From NCBI RefSeq assembly GCF_012927355.1, contig NZ_JABBGK010000009.1, positions 1 through 64,000 of the forward strand: a DNA stretch of 64,000 nucleotides, written 5' to 3'. Shown here piece after piece: positions 8,191 to 15,396 of the stretch (positions are counted from its first letter, which is position 1; each line of letters opens with the position of its first letter). The stretch comes from Rhizobium terricola (GTDB taxonomy: Bacteria; Pseudomonadota; Alphaproteobacteria; Rhizobiales; Rhizobiaceae). Made by a program: the position numbers and the translations under genes. A model generated the notes under the pieces. It worked only from the letters and a program-made list of their open reading frames with translations, was not told where the DNA came from and did not search any database.

Positions 8191-8334
8191 CTCTTCACCT
8201 TTCGGCCATGCGGCGGCGGTCCCACGATGCAGGCCCCATATATGGGGTCCCGAAACAGGAATAGCCCACATCCACGGCACGGAAACCGGTTTCAAAAGCG
8301 CCCGAACCCGACCGGTCCAAAGGCGTCTTTCCCC

Positions 8335-8365
8335 TAGATGCACCTTCCCATCATGGGAGGGTCAA
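8335..8365 (-). promoter_or_regulatory. CueR-type copper-inducible promoter of copA-cueR
   Basis: On the minus strand: -35 TTGACC (8365-8360), a 19-base spacer containing the dyad CTCCCATGATGGGAAGG, then -10 CATCTA (8340-8335). This is close to the classical CueR operator (CCTTCCCATGATGGGAAGG). It lies about 145 bases upstream of copA, leaving a leader in which no gene is seen. Confidence 0.85.
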
Positions 8366-8434
8366 GGGGTGTGGGGCAAAAAATATGCGTGCTGACGCGA
8401 GGCCAGGACGCGAAGCGAGGCCCGCGGACTCCCA

Positions 8435-8556
8435 CTCTCCCCCCTTGAGGGGGAGATGTCACGAAGTGACAGAGGGGGGTGACTTTTGTCGTTACGGCGG
8501 GCGATACCCCCCCCTCAGCCCTGCCGGGCATCTCCCCTCACGCGGGGGGAGATCGG
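8435..8556. repeat. Two half-elements of repeat family A, abutting
   Basis: At 8435-8480 lies a right-end type sequence (CTCCCCCCTTGAGGGGGAGATG...AGAGGGGGGT). At 8505-8556 lies a left-end type (ACCCCCCCCTCAGCCCTGCC...GGGGGGAGATC). The order is reversed compared with the complete copies at 47551-47733 and 51721-51951, so this is a rearranged or doubly inserted copy. Confidence 0.7.
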
Positions 8557-8575
8557 CCAGAGGTCGGCGCAGCCC

Positions 8576-8708
8576 GCCCCTCATCCGCCCCCTGAGCCGG
8601 TCGCAGGGCGGCACCTTCTCCCGATGATCATGGGGAGAAGGGCCAAGCGGCACCCCACCGGCCGTCTCCTCTCCCCGTCACGACGGGGAGAGGGTCAGGG
8701 TGAGGGGC
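8576..8708. repeat. Intergenic repeat element (family B)
   Basis: It starts GCCCCTCATCCGCC, contains CTTCTCCC/GGGGAGAAG and CTCTCCCCGTC/GACGGGGAGAG hairpins, and ends GGGTCAGGGTGAGGGGC. Same layout as 1804-1915 with about 20 extra bases near the left end. Together with the family A pieces it fills most of the copA-cheW gap. Confidence 0.8.
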
Positions 8709-8837
8709 AAGCGCAACGCGACACCGGCCGGGTCAGGGTGAAGGGTAGAATTCGAGGGACGAGATCAAGCCAGCCCGGCGCCAGCTTTGACCGGTAGGAA
8801 ACGAGTTCACATTCTTCCCCGTCGCGAGGATACCGGC

Positions 8838-9350
8838 GTGAACGTCAATGCAATGACCAATGCTTCCCTGGAAATCATCGCCTTCCGGCTGAACGACCAG
8901 TCGTTTTGCGTGAGAACGCGGTCGATCCGCGAGATCCGCGGCTGGGTGCCGGTGACCCCGATGCCGCATGCCCCTTACGAGGTGCTCGGCGTCATCAACC
9001 TGCGCGGCATGGTTATCCCGATCATCGATCTCGCTTCCAAGCTCGGCATGCAGGGCACCGAGGCCTCCGAGCGCAGCGCCATCATCGTCACCGACGTCAA
9101 CGACATGACCATGGGCCTCCTGGTCGAGGGCGTCTCCGACATCCTCACCGTGCCGGCCGAGAGCCTCCAGCCGGTCCCGCACAACACCGGACAGGCGACC
9201 CAGTTCATCGACGGCATCCTCGCCCACCAGGACCAGATGATCTGCTTCCTCAACCTCGAAGAACTGTTCTCCGCCAGCGGCCCGAGCGGCGGCGGCGGTG
9301 GCGGCGGCGGTGGCGGTGGCGGCGCGGGTCCCGGCTGGGAAGAGTTTTAA
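8838..9350 (+). CDS. cheW: CheW-type coupling protein with poly-Gly linker and GWEEF tail
   Basis: CheW links chemoreceptors to the CheA kinase. Residues 10-145 form a complete CheW domain (FRLNDQSFCVRTRSIREI, VLGVINLRGMVIPIIDL, GLLVEGVSDIL, INGIL-like FIDGILAHQDQMICFLNLEELF). It is followed by S-Gly(12)-AGP and the last five residues GWEEF. This pentapeptide fits the xWxxF tether (for example NWETF) that chemoreceptors use to dock CheR or CheB, but here it is on a CheW. A GTG at 8838 has AGGA seven bases upstream; an ATG at 8853 is the alternative. The gene stands alone, away from any che operon in this window. Confidence 0.92.
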   Translation: MNVNAMTNASLEIIAFRLNDQSFCVRTRSIREIRGWVPVTPMPHAPYEVLGVINLRGMVIPIIDLASKLGMQGTEASERSAIIVTDVNDMTMGLLVEGVSDILTVPAESLQPVPHNTGQATQFIDGILAHQDQMICFLNLEELFSASGPSGGGGGGGGGGGGAGPGWEEF

Positions 9351-9485
9351 GACGGGGCAGCAACCGCCCCCATCGCGATCTGACAGGCAGAAGAGACGAC
9401 AGTCGCTGCCGCCGCCGTCTGCTCGCCCCATTTGGTGGGAGCAACGACGGCAGGATCCGGTCAAATCCTTGCCGCTGGCCGGGCA

Positions 9486-9505
9486 AAATGTTACATGTAA
9501 CATTT
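9486..9505. promoter_or_regulatory. Perfect 20-bp palindrome upstream of the MazEF pair
   Basis: AAATGTTACATGTAACATTT is a perfect palindrome ending 15 bases before the antitoxin ATG. Type II toxin-antitoxin pairs usually repress their own promoter, and the palindrome's position between promoter and start makes it the likely operator for the antitoxin or its complex. Confidence 0.65.
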
Positions 9506-9520
9506 AACCGGAGACCGATC

Positions 9521-9742
9521 ATGGCGACATCCGTGAGCAAGCGGGTCGAAAAGCGACGGCAGGCGCTGAGGGCCATGGGCCTCAGGCCGGTGCAGATCTG
9601 GCTGCCCGATACGCGCCGACCGGGCTTTGTGGAGGAATGCCGTCGCCAGTCGCTGGCCGTCGCTCAGTCGGACAGAGGCGACCATGACCTTCAGGTCCTG
9701 CTCGATCAAGCACTGGACGATCTCGCGGAGGAGGCGGATTGA
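9521..9742 (+). CDS. mazE: MazE-family antitoxin (DUF3018 type)
   Basis: The 73-residue protein begins KRVEKRRQALRAMGLRPVQIWLPDTRRPGF, which is typical of the short 'antitoxin MazE family / DUF3018' proteins that precede MazF toxins in rhizobia; the QIWLPD segment is the DNA-binding start region. The C-terminus (LDQALDDLAEEAD) is acidic and probably binds the toxin. An ATG at 9521 follows ACCGGAGACC. It overlaps the toxin start by four bases, so the two are translationally coupled. A 20-bp palindrome lies upstream. The role, neutralising the toxin and repressing the operon, is inferred from family and context. Confidence 0.85.
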   Translation: MATSVSKRVEKRRQALRAMGLRPVQIWLPDTRRPGFVEECRRQSLAVAQSDRGDHDLQVLLDQALDDLAEEAD

Positions 9743-10062
9743 GACGCGGCGACGTCGTCACCGTGGCGGTTTCCGACGACTTCGGCAAGCCACGCCCGGC
9801 GCTGGTCATTCAGGCCGATGCCTTCGACGGCATCGGCACCGTCACCGTCCTGCTCATCACCAGCACTCTTACAGAAGCACCGCTCATCCGGCCGGGGATC
9901 GATCCCGGACCGGAAAATGGCCTGACCCGGCCATCGCAAATCATGGTGGACAAGGCGATGTCCGTGCGCCGCGAACGGATCGGCCCTGTGATCGGCCACC
10001 TCGACGAAGAGACCATGCTGTCGGTGACGCGCTCGCTCGCCGTCTTTCTCGGGATCGCCTAG
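9739..10062 (+). CDS. mazF: MazF/PemK-family mRNA interferase toxin
   Basis: The 107-residue protein has the MazF fold: RRGDVVTVAVSDDFGKPRPALVIQ at the N-terminus carries the conserved R and D of the active groove, then ITSTLTE, PSQIMVDKAMSV and the final VTRSLAVFLGI. Such toxins cut mRNA at short sequences. The start is a TTG whose last two bases overlap the antitoxin stop, with GGAGGAGGCGG directly before it, which favours coupled translation. No inactivating change is visible. Cutting specificity cannot be predicted. Confidence 0.9.
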   Translation: MRRGDVVTVAVSDDFGKPRPALVIQADAFDGIGTVTVLLITSTLTEAPLIRPGIDPGPENGLTRPSQIMVDKAMSVRRERIGPVIGHLDEETMLSVTRSLAVFLGIA

Positions 10063-10092
10063 CCAAAGCGGCGGCACCCATAATCAGCAACC

Positions 10093-10132
10093 GCCCCTCA
10101 TCCGCCTGCCGGGCAAGTCGAAGGGCGGCACC
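10093..10132. repeat. Truncated intergenic repeat (family B, left end)
   Basis: GCCCCTCATCCGCCTGCCGG followed by about 20 further bases, matching only the left end of the family B elements. It marks the border between the MazEF pair and the acquired DNA to the right. Confidence 0.6.
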
Positions 10133-10138
10133 ACTGCT

Positions 10139-10270
10139 TCACGGGGCGCGGCGGAAAGCGAAGGTCTTGCCGTCGGCGGTCGAGACGAGGCCCATGCGGT
10201 GCAGCGAGGCGAGCACGGCGGAGACGGCAGGCAGAACCTTGCGGCCCTGCTTGAAGGCGATGGGAATATT
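10139..10270 (-). pseudogene. C-terminal remnant of an unidentified protein
   Basis: The minus-strand frame reads NIPIAFKQGRKVLPAVSAVL and on through LHRMGLVSTADGKTFAFRRAP to a stop at 10139. The pattern is that of a small winged-helix domain at the end of a larger protein. The frame loses this character above 10270, where AT-richer DNA belonging to the next gene begins, so the rest was probably deleted when that gene arrived. I cannot name the parent family. Confidence 0.4.
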
Positions 10271-10327
10271 GACAACCCCAAATTGTCGACCAATGATTGC
10301 GTTGGATCGCGAGATCCCATGGGGGCT

Positions 10328-12373
10328 ATGACAATGAATATTCATAGAATCGCACTCATCGTCGCAATCCTCGTACTGCCTTTGCAACTGACCTTAGCGC
10401 ACGCGTCAACCATTGGTGTGTTGTGGGCGGATGATCCTGCAGGCTCGAAGTATGAAGAACATGCAGGCTTACGCACGGCGCTTCAAGCGATCGAGGCTAC
10501 TTGGATAGAGATAGATGCCAATGGCTCCTCAAGCAAACAGATCGAGGATGCCATAGGCCTGTTCGACCAGAGCGTAACTGCCTTGATTCTTGATCCTGTG
10601 GACACGATTGCCGCGTCAAGAATAAGCAAGGAAGCCAGATTGCGGGGGGTGCCTGTAATTGCTCTCGGAGCCCTTGTAGAGGATCCTTGGGTTGTCAGTG
10701 TTGATTTCGATTATCGTGCAGCAGGACGTGCGATCGCCAACAATATGATGACAGAAACGCCGGGGCAGAGTTTTCTTGTTCTTCACGAAGAGCAGAAAAA
10801 TCCGGAAGACAACCTATTTCTACAGGGGCAGCTCGATGTGCTGAAACCGGCGGCGTCCGTCGGCAGAATTAGCCTTTATCAAGAGACGATCAATCCAATT
10901 TGGCCTCAGGAAATAGCTAAGCGCAATTTGGAGCAGTACCTCTTCCCCCGCGATGATCAGATAGATGCCGTCATCGCGCCGAGCGGAGAGGCAGCGAAAA
11001 TTATCGCCGATTCCGAGTTTGGCGAAAAAGTCACAATTGGCGCACCTGCTAGCGACGTTGAGACGTTAGGCCGAATAAACAGCGGCAGGCAAATGGCGGG
11101 GATATGGCTAGATCGGCGAGAACTCGGCAAGGCGGCAGTGGCAATCGCAATGAAAATGGCAATGGGAGAGTCGATCAATACCACCACCATTACAATTGAG
11201 AAGCCAGATCACCTAGTCCAGGCCTTTCTGCTGGAGCCGCTCTTGGTTACCGACAAAAATCTACAGATGAAGATAGATGCCGGCTCGCTAAGCCCGCCCG
11301 AGAAGTGCAGAGTTGCATCTAACGATATGGATATCTGCGAGGGACTTTTTGCCCAGTACCGCGCCGTACCTGTCCTGTTCGGGACCGATCGCCAGCAAAA
11401 CGCGACCCTATCCGGCGTAGAATACAACGACCAACGCTCGGGAAAACTCCAGCTCGGGCTCGCATGGGTAACCGTTCCCGAAGACCATCGTTTTGGTGTG
11501 GTTGAGCGCCCCGCCTCGATAGAGCTCCCCTTGGTTACGATTACGTTCGAGAAGGAAGATCCGAAGGCACATTTCACGATCGCAAGCATAAACACATTGA
11601 GCCCAAGCGAGTTCCACGCATATGCCACGCAACGTCTCTCCGCGGCAGACCGGAACGAGGGACACGCGCTGGTGTTCGTTCATGGTTTTAACGTCAAATT
11701 CGAGGACGCCCTTTATTCCACCGCCCAGCTTGTCTGGGATATGCAGTTTGACGGACTTGTAGCGCTCTACAGCTGGCCGTCCAAGGGAACAGTCAAAGAC
11801 TACTTTTATGATGTCGATAGCGCCCGGCAGTCTCGTGACAAGATGTCGGCATTCCTCGACCTTATAAAATCCGTGCCCGACATTCAGAAGATCACCTTGG
11901 TCGCCCACAGCATGGGCAGTGCAGCGCTGATAGAAGCACTCGCTGATCAGGCCTCCCGCACTGACTTTACTCCGTATGATGACATTATCTTCGCCGCCCC
12001 CGATGTGGATGCGGACGATTTTGCAAGTCTTGCGTCTCGCATCATTACCTTCGCTGACGGGGTCACGCTCTATGCCTCCTCCAGTGATCGGGCATTGCGG
12101 GCATCGAAGTCATTGCGATCACACATGCCGCGTGCAGGAGACTCCCCTTCTAGCGGCCCGTTGATCCTGAAGGGGATCGACACGATCGATGCTACCGCGG
12201 TAAGCAACTACGTTTTTGGCATCAATCACAGCTATTTCGCCAACGACCGTTCCGTCGTCGATGATATTGCCGCATTGATGTTGTCGGGAATTCGCCCACC
12301 TGACAGACGGACACCAACCCTTAGAGCTGTGAGCTCGGCAACTGGCGCCATATACTGGCAGTTTCCGAAGTAG
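10328..12373 (+). CDS. Exported two-domain protein: periplasmic sugar-binding-like domain fused to alpha/beta hydrolase
   Basis: The product is 681 residues. Residues 1-26 are a signal peptide. Residues 28-320 resemble type I periplasmic sugar-binding proteins (xylose/ribose type): IGVLWADDPAGSKYEEHAGL, VTALILDPVD, GVPVIALGA. Residues 440-640 are an alpha/beta hydrolase of the DUF900 kind, with oxyanion-loop HGFN, nucleophile Ser528 in AHSMGS, Asp559 in APDVDADD and His634 in INHSYF, a complete triad. Two ATGs (10328, 10334) are possible; GGGGG lies just before the first. The DNA is clearly AT-richer than its flanks and no permease genes adjoin, so transport is unlikely. A ligand-gated hydrolase is an inference; I know no characterised protein of this layout. 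Confidence 0.85.
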   Translation: MTMNIHRIALIVAILVLPLQLTLAHASTIGVLWADDPAGSKYEEHAGLRTALQAIEATWIEIDANGSSSKQIEDAIGLFDQSVTALILDPVDTIAASRISKEARLRGVPVIALGALVEDPWVVSVDFDYRAAGRAIANNMMTETPGQSFLVLHEEQKNPEDNLFLQGQLDVLKPAASVGRISLYQETINPIWPQEIAKRNLEQYLFPRDDQIDAVIAPSGEAAKIIADSEFGEKVTIGAPASDVETLGRINSGRQMAGIWLDRRELGKAAVAIAMKMAMGESINTTTITIEKPDHLVQAFLLEPLLVTDKNLQMKIDAGSLSPPEKCRVASNDMDICEGLFAQYRAVPVLFGTDRQQNATLSGVEYNDQRSGKLQLGLAWVTVPEDHRFGVVERPASIELPLVTITFEKEDPKAHFTIASINTLSPSEFHAYATQRLSAADRNEGHALVFVHGFNVKFEDALYSTAQLVWDMQFDGLVALYSWPSKGTVKDYFYDVDSARQSRDKMSAFLDLIKSVPDIQKITLVAHSMGSAALIEALADQASRTDFTPYDDIIFAAPDVDADDFASLASRIITFADGVTLYASSSDRALRASKSLRSHMPRAGDSPSSGPLILKGIDTIDATAVSNYVFGINHSYFANDRSVVDDIAALMLSGIRPPDRRTPTLRAVSSATGAIYWQFPK

Positions 12374-12396
12374 GTGGCCCAGCACAGCCCCGCCCC

Positions 12397-12867
12397 CTAC
12401 TCCGCCCCTTCCCCGACATGCAACGGCCAGTCGACCACATAATCCTCGAAATCCTCGACGGCGACGTCGTCCTCGGAGACGGTGCGGTCGCGGGCGGAAA
12501 TGCCGGCCTCGTGGACGGTTTCGCGGTCGCCGGAGACGAGGTAGTGCCACCAGTAGAGGTCGCGGCCCTCGCCGACCAGGCGGTAGGCGCAGGTCGGCGG
12601 CAGCCAGGCGATCTCGTCGACGCCCTTGACGGTGAGCTGGATGCAATCCGGCACCGTCTCCTGGCGGTTCTCGTAGTCCTTGCAGCGACAGCTCTCCCCG
12701 TCGAGCAGGCGACAGGCGACCGAGGTGAAGACGACCTCGCCGGTGTCCCAGTCCTCGAGCTTGTTCAGGCAACAGAGGCCGCAGCCGTCGCAAAGGCCTT
12801 CCCATTCGGAAAGGCTCATCTCGGCGAGCGTCCTGGTCTTCCAGTAGGGTGTGTCGTTCATCGCCAT
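12397..12867 (-). CDS. YcgN/YkgJ-type cysteine-cluster protein (UPF0260)
   Basis: The 156-residue cytoplasmic protein contains the clustered cysteines of the YkgJ-like zinc- or iron-chelating family: CDGCGLCC near residue 25, ACRLLDGESCRCKDY and PDCIQL. This arrangement and the start (MAMNDTPYWKTRTL) match E. coli YcgN. The metal is probably zinc or an Fe-S cluster; the biological role of the family is unknown. The ATG at 12867 has AAGG nearby; the ATG at 12861 is an alternative. It converges with the acquired gene at 10328-12373, leaving only 23 bases between stops. Confidence 0.88.
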   Translation of the reverse strand: MAMNDTPYWKTRTLAEMSLSEWEGLCDGCGLCCLNKLEDWDTGEVVFTSVACRLLDGESCRCKDYENRQETVPDCIQLTVKGVDEIAWLPPTCAYRLVGEGRDLYWWHYLVSGDRETVHEAGISARDRTVSEDDVAVEDFEDYVVDWPLHVGEGAE

Positions 12868-13057
12868 TCCCGAGCCTTGTGCCGGGCCGTCCGTGCGGGG
12901 GCCAGCCCCTCGCTTTTTTCTTGTTCTTTGCCCGCAAATCGACAATCTATCAGCCAATTGTAAGGCATGCCGATTTGCCCGGCGCTTTTCAGGGGACGGT
13001 CTTGGCCCCTGCCGGCGGTCGCGTCAAGGGCGCAGGCCTTCTCGTTGAAGGATTGAA

Positions 13058-15223
13058 GTGCACGTGGCCGAGGAACGTCCGCCGGAAGACCAGAAGAAGC
13101 CGCGCCTCAAGCGCCACATCCTGCTTCGCGTCGACAGCTGGATCGACTCGACGATGTGGAATGCCGGCTTCCAGCTCGCCGAAACCTGGGAGGAGATCAC
13201 CATCTTCTTCCGGCGTTTCCGGGTGCGCGGCTGGAAAAAGCTGTTCTTCGAGGTGCTCGGCGAGGGCATGACGCTCGGCACCGCCGGTTTCGTGCTGCTC
13301 CTGGCGCTCGCCCAGCCGGCCTTCGAGGAAACCAAGAAGGACTGGCGAAACCACGGCGACTTCGCCGTCACCTTCCTCGACCGCTACGGCAACCTGATCG
13401 GCCATCGCGGCATCATCCACGAGAACTCGGTGCCGATCGACGAGCTGCCGGATCACCTGATCAAGGCGGTGCTGGCGACCGAGGACCGGCGCTTCTTCGA
13501 GCATTTCGGCATCGACTTCCTCGGCCTTGCCCGCGCGATGAGCGAGAATGCCAGGGCCGGAACCGTCGTGCAGGGCGGCTCGACGCTCACCCAGCAGCTC
13601 GCCAAGAACCTGTTCCTCACCAACGAGCGGTCGATCGAGCGCAAGATCAAGGAAGCCTTCCTGGCGCTGTGGCTCGAGGCGAACCTCACCAAGAAGGAAA
13701 TCCTGTCGCTCTATCTCGACCGCGCCTACATGGGCGGCGGCACCTTCGGGGCGGCGGCGGCGGCACAGTTCTATTTCGGCAAGCCGCTGACCGAGGTGAA
13801 CCTCGCGGAATCGGCGATGCTCGCCGGCCTGTTCAAGGCGCCGGCCAAATATGCGCCCCACGTCAACCTGCCGGCGGCACGCGCCCGCGCCAACGAGGTG
13901 TTGTCCAACATGGTGCAGGGCGGCATCATGACCGAGGGTCAGGTGATCGCCGCGCGGCGCAATCCGGCAAGCGTCATCGACCGCGACGAGGCGGAGGCGC
14001 CGGACTTCTTCCTCGACTGGGCCTTCGACGAGGTGCAGCGCATCGCCGCCAAGTTCAAGGACCATACGCTGGTGGTCCGCACTACCATCGACACCGGCCT
14101 GCAGAAGGCGGCGGAAGAGGCGGTCGCGGCGAACCTGCGCGAATATGGCGAGAGCTACAACGTCAAGCAGGGCGCGCTGGTGATGATCGAGAACGGCGGG
14201 GCCGTGCGCGCCATGGTCGGCGGCCGCGACTACGGCGAAAGCCAGTTCAACCGCGCCTCGCGGGCGCTGCGTCAGCCGGGCTCCTCGTTCAAGGTCTATA
14301 CCTATTCGCTCGCCATGGAATCGGGCCTGACGCCGGATTCGCCGATCGTCGACGCGCCGATCTCGTGGGGCAACTGGAGCCCCCACAACTACGGCAACAG
14401 CTATGCCGGCCGCATCGACATCAAGACTGCGCTCGCCAAGTCGATCAACACGATCCCGGTGCGCCTCGCCAAGGACAAGCTCGGCCCGGGCGCCATCGAC
14501 AAGATCATGGCGGAGGCCAAGAAGTTCGGCGTCGAGACGCCGATCCGCAAGGACGTGACGATCCCGATCGGCACCTCGGAAGTGACCGTGCTCGACCAGG
14601 CGACCGCCTATGCCGTTTTCCCGGCCGGCGGGCTGCAGTCGCGGCGCCACGGCATCGGGCAGATCACCAATTATGCCGGCGACATCCTATACGACTTCGA
14701 GCGTGACGAGCCGGCGCCCGAGCGCGTGCTGTCGGAGACGGCGGCCGCCTACATGAACCAGATGCTGACCCGCGTGCCTTACGTCGGCACGGCCCGGCGC
14801 GCCGCCGTCGACGGGGTCCTGACCGGCGGGAAGACCGGCACCACCCAGGCCTATCGCGACGCGTGGTTCTGCGGCTTCACCGGCAACTACACGGCCGCCG
14901 TCTGGTTCGGCAACGACGACTACACCTCGTCCAACAACATGACCGGCGGCTCGCTGCCGGCGATGACCTTCAAGGCGCTGATGGACTATGCCCACCAGGG
15001 CATCGACCTTCGCCCCATCCCGGGCGTCGAGACCCCGCCGCCGGAGGCGCAAAAGGAAATCGCCAAGGCAAAGCCGGCCGAGGAAGAGGGCAAGCTGCCG
15101 CCGATGGTGCGCCCGCGTTCGCTCTCGGCGGAAACGACCCGGATGATCCGCGGCATCGCCCGCATGCTCGACGAAGCCAAGCCGATCGTGCTCGATCCGC
15201 AGAAGGTCGCGAGCGTCGACTGA
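13058..15223 (+). CDS. Class A penicillin-binding protein (PBP1A family)
   Basis: A bifunctional peptidoglycan synthase of 721 residues. It has a cytoplasmic tail, one membrane helix (about 69-86), a GT51 glycosyltransferase domain with catalytic Glu142 in TEDRRFFEHFG and the QGGSTLTQQLAKNLF motif, then a transpeptidase domain with nucleophile Ser409 in SSFK, SIN at 462 and KTGT at 592. All three penicillin-binding motifs are intact. The GTG start at 13058 has AAGGA upstream. A 60-residue, charged N-terminal region before the membrane helix is longer than in E. coli PBP1A. It acts in the periplasm in cell-wall synthesis. Confidence 0.96.
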   Translation: MHVAEERPPEDQKKPRLKRHILLRVDSWIDSTMWNAGFQLAETWEEITIFFRRFRVRGWKKLFFEVLGEGMTLGTAGFVLLLALAQPAFEETKKDWRNHGDFAVTFLDRYGNLIGHRGIIHENSVPIDELPDHLIKAVLATEDRRFFEHFGIDFLGLARAMSENARAGTVVQGGSTLTQQLAKNLFLTNERSIERKIKEAFLALWLEANLTKKEILSLYLDRAYMGGGTFGAAAAAQFYFGKPLTEVNLAESAMLAGLFKAPAKYAPHVNLPAARARANEVLSNMVQGGIMTEGQVIAARRNPASVIDRDEAEAPDFFLDWAFDEVQRIAAKFKDHTLVVRTTIDTGLQKAAEEAVAANLREYGESYNVKQGALVMIENGGAVRAMVGGRDYGESQFNRASRALRQPGSSFKVYTYSLAMESGLTPDSPIVDAPISWGNWSPHNYGNSYAGRIDIKTALAKSINTIPVRLAKDKLGPGAIDKIMAEAKKFGVETPIRKDVTIPIGTSEVTVLDQATAYAVFPAGGLQSRRHGIGQITNYAGDILYDFERDEPAPERVLSETAAAYMNQMLTRVPYVGTARRAAVDGVLTGGKTGTTQAYRDAWFCGFTGNYTAAVWFGNDDYTSSNNMTGGSLPAMTFKALMDYAHQGIDLRPIPGVETPPPEAQKEIAKAKPAEEEGKLPPMVRPRSLSAETTRMIRGIARMLDEAKPIVLDPQKVASVD

Positions 15224-15301
15224 CGCATTTCGCGACCTTTGCGAAGGCTCGGCTTACCCCCGATTAACCACAAGGCGCGGTCGGCATTTGTCATGCCGGC
15301 A

Positions 15302-15326
15302 AATCCCCTCAATTTAAGAGGGGATT
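15302..15326. terminator. Perfect 9-bp stem-loop between PBP and cyclase genes
   Basis: AATCCCCTC (15302-15310) pairs perfectly with GAGGGGATT (15318-15326) around a seven-base AATTTAA loop, 79 bases after the PBP stop. There is no run of T after it, so it is a weak terminator or a transcript-stabilising hairpin rather than a classical one. Confidence 0.4.
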
Positions 15327-15396
15327 AATCAGCCACGGCCTAAGCCTCGCGACGAATTCAGGACACCCCGTCTCCCCGAAGACCCTTGGAAGAAGC

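Noticed and set aside
5608..8337. Very long open frame on the plus strand opposite copA
   Set aside because: It is the antisense of copA, kept open by codon bias in GC-rich DNA. The composition (runs of Arg, His, Gly, Asp) is not that of a real protein, and copA has every P1B-ATPase motif in the other frame.
8785..8837. Upstream ATG of cheW
   Set aside because: The added residues (TGRKRVHILPRRED) are not CheW-like, and the GTG at 8838 has AGGA at good spacing.
13156..14706. Second plus-strand frame inside the penicillin-binding protein gene
   Set aside because: A frame-shifted shadow of the PBP, whose correct frame contains SSFK, SIN and KTGT.
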